From Anaerolineae bacterium (lineage in GTDB: Bacteria > Chloroflexota > Anaerolineae > 4572-78 > NAK82): a stretch of DNA of 11,078 bases. Under the pieces are notes generated by a model that made no database searches, had not been told where the DNA came from, and saw only the letters and a list, made by a program, of their open reading frames with translations. The first letter of the stretch is position 1, and the number at the start of each line of letters is the position of its first letter. Shown piece after piece: positions 5,217 through 11,078 of the stretch. Both the position numbers and the translations under genes were made by a program. Where the stretch lies: NCBI GenBank assembly GCA_030598425.1, contig JAUVPY010000038.1:1-11078 (forward strand), read 5' to 3'.

Positions 5217-6941
5217 ATGTCTTTCAAAAAATCACCATTCGTTCTTTTGCTCATCGTGTTCAGTTTGATCCTGGCCGCCTATTCACAACAGGCGGCTCAA
5301 GCCCTGGCCGCCAGGCCGGATCTGGCAGAAAGCACGGCGGTTCAGGAAATACCCTCGGAGACAGATAACCCAACTGTACCATTGGACTCGACCGACACCT
5401 ATACTGGCTCGGTCTATCTGCCAATCATTACGGGCGGCCGGCAAACCACGGCCGGCGGTTACACCGTGGTCGACACCGGGCAGACCAACTGCTACGACAA
5501 CCAGAACACAACCGCCTGCCCGCAGCCTGGGGGATCGTTTTACGGCCAAGACGCCCAGTACGCCGGCGTGCAACCCAGCTACGTCGACAACGGCGACGGA
5601 ACGGTGACGGACGTCAATAGCGGCCTGATGTGGCAGAAAACCCCAGGCGACAAGGTTACGTTTGCCGAGGCCGTAGCGGGTGCGGAATCCTTCAATCTCG
5701 CCGGCTACGACGATTGGCGACTACCGACCATCAAGGAACTCTACTCCCTTATGGGCTTCAGCGGAAGCACCGGTATGTCTGCAGGGACCTCCGTGCCTTA
5801 TATCGATACAGACTACTTTGATTTCGAATATGGGGATACGAGCGCAGGCGAGCGCTTCATCGACGCCCAATACTGGTCCAGCACTCAGTACGTCGGCACT
5901 GTCTTTGGCGGCCAAGCCGCCGTCTTTGGGGTCAACTTTGCCGACGGACGCATCAAAGGGTATCCACGCGATACCGGACCTGGCGGCTCACCCATGACCG
6001 AGTTTGTCCGTTACGTGCGAGCCAATCCCGATTATGGCGTCAACAGTTTTGTCGATGATGGCGGCCCTTCGGCGGGCTCAGGACAGGTCACCGACCAGGC
6101 GACCGGCTTGATGTGGCAGAAGGGGGACAGTGGCACCACGATGACCTGGGAGAACGCCCTCGAGTACTGCGAGAACCTGGAAAATGCCGGGTACGACGAC
6201 TGGCGACTGCCGAACGCCAAGGAACTCCAGAGCATTGTCGACTATGCCCGTGCACCCGACGCGGCGGATCCGGCCCAGCAGGGTCCGGCGATCGATCCTA
6301 TCTTTGACATCACCGAGACCGAATCTTGGTTCTGGACGAGCACGACCCACGTGGAAGGCCCAAGGGGCGATTTCGCAGCCTACGTTACGTTCGGACAGGC
6401 ATACGGCGTGTTAACCGACCCAACAGGCAACGACGCTCTGGTCAATGTTCACGGCGCGGGTGCACAGCGCAGCGATCCAAAGAGTGGTGACCCGGCTGAT
6501 TGGGCGGGGGGACACGGCCCCCAAGGTGATGAAATCCGCATCTACAACTATGTCCGCTGCGTACGGAATGGTGCCCAGTTCGTAGAAGTGACCAGCTCGG
6601 GCAGTGATGAGGCGGGTGTTCAGCCAGCGGCGGGTAACCAACTACCTGGCGGGGGAGAGCCGCCAACAGGTGAGCGGCTGCTTGGAGGTAACCAGCCTCC
6701 CGATGCGGAGCAATCACCCACGAGTGGGCAGTTCCCCGGACGCAACCAGCCACCGAGCGGGGAAGGGGTACTCACGGGCGGGCAACCGCCCACGGAAGCC
6801 ATCAGCGCCTGCAGCGGTCTGAGCGAGAACGCAGCCTGCGAATTCACCTCGCCGCGAGGTTCTGTCACTGGCACCTGCAGGCTGGTTCAATCTCAACTGG
6901 CCTGCGTACCGCAAGGGGGCCCGCCTGGAGGATCACCATAG
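5217..6941 (+). CDS. Secreted protein with two DUF1566 (Lcl C-terminal-like) modules, Gly/Pro stalk and four-Cys tail
   Basis: This 574-residue exported protein starts with a signal peptide (about residues 1-31, ending AQALA). A linker containing VYLPIITGG follows. DUF1566 module 1 spans about 81-269, with VDNGDGTVTD, SGLMWQKTPGD, GYDDWRLPTIKEL, YWSST and FVRYVR. Module 2 spans about 270-450, with VTDQATGLMWQK, GYDDWRLPNAKELQSI, FWTST and YNYVRCVR. DUF1566 occurs in surface proteins, including Legionella collagen-like adhesin, but has no settled enzymatic role. Residues 465-528 form a Gly/Pro/Gln-rich stalk with NQPP/GQPP repeats. The end (531-563) has four cysteines (CSGL...ACEF...GTCR...LACVP), probably two disulfides. 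Module 2 lacks the usual DNGDGT; it carries GPSAGSGQ, encoded by a short repeat-like tract at 6065-6087. An AGAAAGGAG site precedes the ATG by 7 nt. A surface or adhesive role is inference. Confidence 0.9.
   Translation: MSFKKSPFVLLLIVFSLILAAYSQQAAQALAARPDLAESTAVQEIPSETDNPTVPLDSTDTYTGSVYLPIITGGRQTTAGGYTVVDTGQTNCYDNQNTTACPQPGGSFYGQDAQYAGVQPSYVDNGDGTVTDVNSGLMWQKTPGDKVTFAEAVAGAESFNLAGYDDWRLPTIKELYSLMGFSGSTGMSAGTSVPYIDTDYFDFEYGDTSAGERFIDAQYWSSTQYVGTVFGGQAAVFGVNFADGRIKGYPRDTGPGGSPMTEFVRYVRANPDYGVNSFVDDGGPSAGSGQVTDQATGLMWQKGDSGTTMTWENALEYCENLENAGYDDWRLPNAKELQSIVDYARAPDAADPAQQGPAIDPIFDITETESWFWTSTTHVEGPRGDFAAYVTFGQAYGVLTDPTGNDALVNVHGAGAQRSDPKSGDPADWAGGHGPQGDEIRIYNYVRCVRNGAQFVEVTSSGSDEAGVQPAAGNQLPGGGEPPTGERLLGGNQPPDAEQSPTSGQFPGRNQPPSGEGVLTGGQPPTEAISACSGLSENAACEFTSPRGSVTGTCRLVQSQLACVPQGGPPGGSP
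6065..6087 (+). repeat. Short dispersed-repeat-like tract inside DUF1566 module 2
   Basis: The 23-bp tract begins CCCTTCGGCGGGCTCAGGA and is in frame, encoding roughly PSAGSGQ. It replaces the expected NGDGT of the module with about five extra residues. From memory, near-identical tracts (CCTTCGRCRRGCTCAGG type) recur widely in Chloroflexota and other environmental genomes; I could not verify copies beyond this window. Confidence 0.5.
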
Positions 6942-6976
6942 GAAGTTCGCCGGGCACCCGATAGGCCGGACGTGTC

Positions 6977-7034
6977 GGGACACGGACGGCACGGATAACA
7001 CGACTATTCGCCTTAACCGTGCGGTCCGTGTCCC
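6977..7034. repeat. Intergenic palindromic element between the two secreted-protein genes
   Basis: GGGACACGGACGGCACGG (6977-6994) and CCGTGCGGTCCGTGTCCC (7017-7034) are inverted copies with a single mismatch (17 of 18), enclosing 22 bp. A shorter competing palindrome CGTGTC-GG-GACACG sits at 6971-6984, and CCCAAA/TTTGGG (7032-7037/7045-7050) could pair next to it. No T-tract follows, so it is not a standard terminator. It resembles the CACGGATTACACGG-type palindromic repeats of environmental genomes (recollection). As RNA it may act as a stability or attenuation element between the two genes. Confidence 0.7.
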
Positions 7035-7079
7035 AAAGACAAGATTTGGGACCCAAACACAGAGAAAGGAGCTAGGGAA

Positions 7080-8720
7080 ATGAAGTTGTATACATCGTTA
7101 AAATATTGGAAGGTGATTCTTCAGCTTCTGATCATAGTCGTTTGTCTAGCAACTTTACCCCAGTTAACCAAGGCCCAAAGTGGCCCCCCAACGACCAGTT
7201 ACACCGTGACTGACACCGAGCAGACCAGGTGCTATGACAACACCAACGAGATTTCCTGCCCGCAGTCGGGTGAGGCCATCTACGGCCAGGACGCCCAGTA
7301 TAACGGCGTTCAGCCTAGCTACGTAGACAACGGCACCGTGACGGACCTCAATACCAGGCTGATGTGGCAAAAGACCCCAGGCGACAAGGCCACGTTAGCC
7401 GAGGCGGTTGAGGTCACTGACACCTTAGATATCGACACGGCAACTGCCACCATCACCAGTGCTACCCCCCCCACCATGCCATACAGGGTTAATCTACCGC
7501 TAATCATAGGGGGACCAGAGGATGACAGCAACGCTTCTGGTGAGTTTAACCTGTTCGCCCCCTTGCGCTCCACCACCACCTACTTGATGGATAATGACGG
7601 AGCCGTCGTCTACACCTGGGCGAGCGATTATGGACCTGGAAACTCGGTATACTTGCTGGAGAACGGCAATCTCCTGCGCACCGGCAACACGAGGTCAGGG
7701 AGCTTTGAAGCTGGCGGTGCGGGCGGCATTGTGCAGGAGATCGCGCCGGATGGCACGGTGGTCTGGGAATTCGAATATGTCAGTGACCAGGTCCGGCTGC
7801 ATCATGACATCGAGCCGCTGCCCAACGGCAACGTGTTGATGATCGCCTGGGAGCGCAGGACTGAAGCCGAGGCCATCGCCGCAGGCCGTAACCCCAGCCT
7901 GATGAGGGATGGAGAAATATGGCCGGACCACATCATCGAGGTCAACTCGACGATTGGCGCCATCGTCTGGGAATGGCACGTCTGGGACCACCTCATCCAG
8001 GATTTCGACCCGACGAAAGAGAACTATGGCATAGTGATCGACCATCCCGAGTTAGTCGACCTGAACTTCAGCTCTGGCGGTCTTCCCGGTGATCCCGATT
8101 GGAATCACACCAACTCGATTGATTATGACGCAGAACTTGACCAGATCCTACTCAGCGTGCGCAGTTTCAGCGAAATCTGGGTGATTGACCACAGCACCAC
8201 CTCTGCCGAAGCAGCGGGACACGCCGGCGGCAACAGTGGCAAGGGCGGTGATCTCCTCTACCGCTGGGGTAATCCCAAGGCCTACGACGCTGGAACCGCT
8301 GCCGACCAGATGCTCTTTGTGCAGCACGACGCGCAGTGGATTCCGTCCGGCTACCCGGGAGAGGGAAACATCCTGGTGTTCAACAACGGCACGGGACGTT
8401 CCAGCGGCAACTACTCCTCGGTCGACGAAGTCATCCCGCCAGTGGATGCCTCTGGCAACTACACGCTAACCGCCGGCTCGGCCTATGGACCGGCAGAACC
8501 AATCTGGATGTACAGGGCTGACAACCCAACGGATTTCTACGCCAACCGGATTTCCGGTGCCCAGCGACTTTCCAACGGGAATACACTCATCTGCGACGGC
8601 CCCAACGGCACCTTCTTTGAGGTCACGCCAGAGAATGACGTCGTCTGGACGTACGACTATGAAGGCGAAGTGTTCAGAGTCACCCGCTACGCGTCGGACT
8701 ATCCGGGGCTTCCGGATTAA
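7080..8720 (+). CDS. Secreted chimera: truncated DUF1566 module fused to an arylsulfotransferase (ASST)-like domain
   Basis: This 546-residue exported protein has a signal peptide at about residues 1-33 (…LTKAQS). Residues 40-112 copy module 1 of the upstream protein (53 of 73 aligned residues identical by hand count) but stop before the conserved GYDDWRLP, and GDG is reduced so that VDNGTVTD remains. A linker with RVNLPLIIGG follows. Residues about 155-540 form an ASST-like beta-propeller with repeats such as DNDGAVVYTW, APDGTVVWEFEY, LPNGNVL and LSNGNTLI. Family-like conserved positions include HHD (241-243), WNHTNSIDYD with His343, SVR with Arg361 and QHDAQW with His416, which parallel the His/Arg active-site set of E. 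coli ASST. ASST enzymes move sulfate between phenolic compounds outside the cytoplasm; the substrate here is unknown. The ATG has AAAGGAG 9 nt upstream. The gene lies 138 bp after its neighbour, probably in the same operon. Confidence 0.9.
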   Translation: MKLYTSLKYWKVILQLLIIVVCLATLPQLTKAQSGPPTTSYTVTDTEQTRCYDNTNEISCPQSGEAIYGQDAQYNGVQPSYVDNGTVTDLNTRLMWQKTPGDKATLAEAVEVTDTLDIDTATATITSATPPTMPYRVNLPLIIGGPEDDSNASGEFNLFAPLRSTTTYLMDNDGAVVYTWASDYGPGNSVYLLENGNLLRTGNTRSGSFEAGGAGGIVQEIAPDGTVVWEFEYVSDQVRLHHDIEPLPNGNVLMIAWERRTEAEAIAAGRNPSLMRDGEIWPDHIIEVNSTIGAIVWEWHVWDHLIQDFDPTKENYGIVIDHPELVDLNFSSGGLPGDPDWNHTNSIDYDAELDQILLSVRSFSEIWVIDHSTTSAEAAGHAGGNSGKGGDLLYRWGNPKAYDAGTAADQMLFVQHDAQWIPSGYPGEGNILVFNNGTGRSSGNYSSVDEVIPPVDASGNYTLTAGSAYGPAEPIWMYRADNPTDFYANRISGAQRLSNGNTLICDGPNGTFFEVTPENDVVWTYDYEGEVFRVTRYASDYPGLPD

Positions 8721-8743
8721 GGCCCATTACGCCCTTCCCCCCC

Positions 8744-8772
8744 TTGACACAGAGACACGGCTGGTGTATTCT
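8744..8772 (+). promoter_or_regulatory. Consensus-like promoter of the GAF-PAS protein gene
   Basis: A perfect -35 TTGACA (8744-8749) is followed after exactly 17 bp by TATTCT (8767-8772), 4 of 6 to the -10 consensus. It predicts transcription from about 8779, so this gene is a unit separate from the secreted pair. Confidence 0.75.
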
Positions 8773-8828
8773 AGCTTTTGAGGAGATATCGCATTTGGAC
8801 CTCACATACTCAAGCTGGAGCGATAAAG

Positions 8829-10778
8829 ATGGCCGAAACACCGGAAGGAAAGGGCAATCCAACCGCAACACGGTTACTTGAGCATCGCGTCCGGGAGCTA
8901 AATACCCTGCACGAAATCGCGCGGGCGGTAACGTCGGTTCTGGACCTGGAGTCGGTGCTCAATCGCATTGTGGAAGCCGCCGTGTTCTTGACCAATGCCG
9001 AGGAAGGCTTTCTGTTCTTGGTGGACGAAGAAACTGGTGACCTGACTCTGCGCGCCGGCAAGGGACTGGGCGAGAAAGCCTCACGCGTTATGAGCCTTAA
9101 GGTCACCGACAACATCCCGGCTCAGGTGGTCAAGACCGGTCGCCCGGTCCGAATGGGCGGCTTTCAGCGTGACGAAGAATTCAAAGTTAAGACGGGCTAT
9201 CTGGTCAAATCGCTGCTTAACGTACCCATCAAATCCGCTGGTCACGTCATCGGCGTCTTAGGGGTAGATCATTCCATCGCCAGTATGCGCAGCTTCAGCG
9301 ACCACGACGTGGCACTCCTGTCGTCCTTAGCCGATTACGCTGCCATCGCCATTCAGAACGCGAACCTGTATGCCGAGGCATCGGCCAGAGCCGATGAACT
9401 AGCCAAAGCGCTGGAAGAACAGACTGGTAGTATACCGGAAGGCCCCTCACCCGAGGAGGATCGACGCGCACTGGAGCAATTTGCACAAGGGCTGCGTGCC
9501 CAGCGGGAGGAGGTACTGCGCGGCATCGACAGCGCGCGAGAGCTGGCCCAAGATCTCCAGGGCCAGGCTCGCAATGCCGAAGACGTGGCCAGACGGTTGG
9601 GCCTGTGGGACGAAGAGGTGCTCGGTCTGCTCCCTCAATTGGAATGGCTGGCTGAGTCCGGGTTACCCCGCGCAGCGCAAGCGTTTGCCGTGGCCGAGGA
9701 GACGCCGCTCACCACCGACGCCGGCATGCCTCCGGCCAGTTCTGTATCTGATAGACAGCTATTGCAGCACCTGGCCGAGGGTGCGCTTCTGTGCGATGAC
9801 AAGGGTGTCATCCGTGATGCTAACCAAGCGGCAGCCCAGATTCTGGACAAGTCCCCGTCCGAACTGGTCGGCTCCGATTTGCAGACAATCATCGACGATC
9901 CCCGCTGGGGACGGTTGGTTAGCTCGCTGCGGCTCGCGTTGGTGATGGGGCGAGGTGAAGAGCCAGCACCGCCGGCTCCGGAAACGACAGTGCGCATCGG
10001 CGACCACGTCATCCACGCCAAACTAATCCCCATTTACGACAGCCAGACCGGGGCTGCGACCATCACTGCTACTTTCCTGCGTGACATTTCGGCCGAGACT
10101 GAAGGTTGGCGCGCTCGCGACGAGACGTTGGCCACTTTGTCAAAGAATATGCGGGGACCTATGACGGCTATCGCCAGCTACAGCGACCTGCTGCTAGGTG
10201 ATAAGATGGGCGTGGCCGATCCGATGCAACGTCGCTACCTGGAACGCATCCAGCAAGGTGTGGAACGTCTGGAGGCAGTGCTTAACGAGTTGAGCGACGA
10301 GCCTACCACTACCGGCAGGCGGATCACCCCAGTTCCCACCCACCCCGTGACGGACTTAATCGACCAGGCCATAGATACTGCGCAGAATATGCTCACACTT
10401 GACGGTGTCAGTATCGTGAAGGACATCGGTTACGAACTGCCGCCGGTGCAGCTTGATGCCGACTACATCAGCCGTATTCTGGCCGACCTGCTGGCGGCTG
10501 CCGGTGCTCGTACCGGCGCCGGCGACAGCGTCAGCGTCACCACTCAGGTGAGGGGCGAGGATGACCAGACCGGACACCTGGTCGTACTCATTCAGGGAGG
10601 GGGCGTCGATGCACAAGACGCCCCGCCTCTTGAAGAGGATGAGGGCATCCGCGCGGCAGTGACGCTGGCGGAAGACGCTGGCGGCCGCATTTGGATGGAA
10701 CACCAGGCTGACGGGAGTGACCTGATCTGCTTCTTGCTGCCCGTGGCTGAGCCTATGGTAGTGGATCATCAGTCGTAG
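8829..10778 (+). CDS. Cytoplasmic GAF-PAS protein with degenerate histidine-kinase core
   Basis: This 649-residue soluble protein has no membrane segment. A GAF domain spans about residues 25-180 (LHEIARAVTSVLDLESVL to AIAIQNANLYAEA) and is followed by a coiled-coil-rich stretch (about 181-300). A PAS domain (about 308-420) has EGALLCDDKGVIRDANQAAA and ends LRDISAETE. A HisKA-like segment (430-490) reads LATLSKNMRGPMTAIASYSDL; the phospho-acceptor histidine of the usual SHELRTP is Lys439 here. The ATPase-like end (about 505-640) has lost the N-box asparagines (ILADLLAAAGART) and keeps only IQGGG at the G1 position. It therefore looks catalytically dead, perhaps a scaffold or ligand-responsive partner. 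I chose the ATG at 8829 because GGAG lies 8 nt upstream. A TTG at 8778 in the same frame lies at the predicted transcription start and is unlikely. Confidence 0.88.
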   Translation: MAETPEGKGNPTATRLLEHRVRELNTLHEIARAVTSVLDLESVLNRIVEAAVFLTNAEEGFLFLVDEETGDLTLRAGKGLGEKASRVMSLKVTDNIPAQVVKTGRPVRMGGFQRDEEFKVKTGYLVKSLLNVPIKSAGHVIGVLGVDHSIASMRSFSDHDVALLSSLADYAAIAIQNANLYAEASARADELAKALEEQTGSIPEGPSPEEDRRALEQFAQGLRAQREEVLRGIDSARELAQDLQGQARNAEDVARRLGLWDEEVLGLLPQLEWLAESGLPRAAQAFAVAEETPLTTDAGMPPASSVSDRQLLQHLAEGALLCDDKGVIRDANQAAAQILDKSPSELVGSDLQTIIDDPRWGRLVSSLRLALVMGRGEEPAPPAPETTVRIGDHVIHAKLIPIYDSQTGAATITATFLRDISAETEGWRARDETLATLSKNMRGPMTAIASYSDLLLGDKMGVADPMQRRYLERIQQGVERLEAVLNELSDEPTTTGRRITPVPTHPVTDLIDQAIDTAQNMLTLDGVSIVKDIGYELPPVQLDADYISRILADLLAAAGARTGAGDSVSVTTQVRGEDDQTGHLVVLIQGGGVDAQDAPPLEEDEGIRAAVTLAEDAGGRIWMEHQADGSDLICFLLPVAEPMVVDHQS

Positions 10779-10781
10779 GCA

Positions 10782-10815
10782 AGACCCCAGGGGCTTTCGG
10801 AAACCCCTGGGGTCT
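10782..10815 (+). terminator. Strong hairpin after the GAF-PAS gene
   Basis: A perfect 12-bp stem (AGACCCCAGGGG at 10782-10793, CCCCTGGGGTCT at 10804-10815) encloses a 10-nt loop that can pair further (TTT with AAA). It starts 4 nt after the stop codon. The bases following (GCCATTTGG) lack a clear T-tract, so it may be a weak or factor-assisted terminator, or a 3'-end stabiliser. Confidence 0.65.
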
Positions 10816-10832
10816 GCCATTTGGCCTGGATC

Positions 10833-10891
10833 AAGTGCAACGCACCCCTGGATTCACTCGCACAGCAAGGTGTGTTGCACTTTGTACGTTT
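10833..10891 (+). terminator. Second inverted repeat before the deformylase gene, possible terminator
   Basis: AAGTGCAACGCACC (10833-10846) pairs with GGTGTGTTGCACTT (10869-10882) over 14 positions, one of them G-U, around a 22-nt loop. TGTACGTTTTT follows, so a T-run comes 7 bases after the stem. It may be a back-up terminator for the GAF-PAS gene or a palindromic repeat. Confidence 0.45.
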
Positions 10892-10928
10892 TTCAAATGC
10901 GATTGCTCTGGTCGGGGCGCACTCGCTG

Positions 10929-10957
10929 TTGACAAATGGCCCGTTAAGCACTATACT
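10929..10957 (+). promoter_or_regulatory. Consensus promoter of the deformylase-like gene
   Basis: A perfect TTGACA (10929-10934) is followed by a 17-bp spacer and TATACT (10952-10957), 5 of 6 to the -10 consensus. It predicts a start near 10964 and a leader of about 28 nt with AGGAGG at 10972-10977. Confidence 0.85.
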
Positions 10958-10970
10958 AACATCATAGTAT
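10953..10970. promoter_or_regulatory. Dyad overlapping the -10 and start site of the deformylase-like gene
   Basis: ATACTA (10953-10958) and TAGTAT (10965-10970) are exact inverted copies around 6 bp. They cover the -10 and predicted start, a position suited to a repressor site, but no binding protein can be named and chance is possible. Confidence 0.35.
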
Positions 10971-10991
10971 TAGGAGGCTTTTTGTCTGAAT

Positions 10992-11078
10992 ATGGCCAGC
11001 AGAGAAATCATTTATGCCAGCGACCCTCGTCTTCGTGAGAAAGCGAAGCGAGTCAAGCAGTTCGGGGCGCCTCTCAAA
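10992..11078 (+). CDS. def: Probable peptide deformylase, N-terminal part (cut by window end)
   Basis: The first 29 codons are visible, reading MASREIIYASDPRLREKAKR followed by VKQFGAPLK. The pattern 'REI-x3-DPRLR-x-KAK-x-V' is the typical opening of peptide deformylases, which remove the formyl group from new proteins with a metal-dependent active site. The active-site motifs lie beyond the window, so the call rests on the opening alone. The GGAGG at 10973-10977 is 14 nt from the ATG, longer than usual. An in-frame CTG two codons upstream would be spaced better but is a rare start. A consensus promoter lies directly upstream. Confidence 0.68.
   Translation, partial: MASREIIYASDPRLREKAKRVKQFGAPLK

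Noticed and set aside
8700..8730. Terminator after the ASST-like gene (GGGGCTT with AAGGCCC)
   Set aside because: The pairing has a mismatch in a 7-bp stem and no T-tract follows; too weak to call.
8778..8828. TTG start adding 17 residues to the GAF-PAS protein
   Set aside because: It falls at the predicted transcription start of the TTGACA/TATTCT promoter and has no ribosome site; the ATG at 8829 has GGAG 8 nt upstream.
10835..11038. 67-codon open frame crossing the promoter before the deformylase-like gene
   Set aside because: It runs through the inverted repeat, promoter and ribosome site of the downstream gene in another frame and shows no recognisable protein pattern.

Overview
The window is a bacterial chromosomal segment of fairly high GC. 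It most resembles Chloroflexota (Anaerolineae/Caldilineae/Ardenticatenia type). This rests on a class II ribonucleotide reductase of the type common there, secreted proteins with 'LPxIxGG' linkers like the 'YLPL' linkers of Chloroflexota surface proteins, and short dispersed repeat tracts I associate with those genomes. The placement is inference from memory, with moderate confidence.

Layout. (1) 1-2674: nrdJ, encoding adenosylcobalamin-dependent ribonucleotide reductase. Its upstream region carries two NrdR-box-like 16-mers separated by 16 bp and a tandem 14-bp repeat resembling DnaA boxes; a strong terminator follows the gene. (2) 2676-4835, minus strand: a two-component system. An OmpR/PhoB-type response regulator gene is followed 3 nt after its stop codon by a membrane histidine kinase gene. 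(3) 4836-5216: a divergent regulatory region with two oppositely oriented clusters of TAAAGA-like hexamers at exact 11-bp spacing, one lying just upstream of a -10 element. (4) 5217-8720, plus strand: two secreted proteins. The first has two DUF1566 (Lcl C-terminal-like) modules, a Gly/Pro-rich stalk and a four-cysteine tail. The second starts with a truncated copy of the first protein's DUF1566 module joined to an arylsulfotransferase-like (ASST) domain. A 58-bp palindromic element lies between them. (5) 8744-10882: a consensus promoter and a cytoplasmic GAF-PAS protein with a degenerate histidine-kinase core, followed by strong inverted repeats. (6) 10929-11078: a consensus promoter and the first 29 codons of a probable peptide deformylase gene, cut by the window end.

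Working together (inference). The kinase/regulator pair probably controls the divergent secreted pair through the 11-bp-phased sites, giving a compact sense-and-secrete locus: a two-component system, a DUF1566 stalk protein and a DUF1566-ASST chimera. nrdJ, the GAF-PAS pseudokinase and the deformylase gene appear to be independent units with their own signals. The most unusual parts are the phased operator clusters, the chimeric ASST gene made by partial duplication, the pseudokinase, and short repeat tracts lying in frame inside coding sequence.
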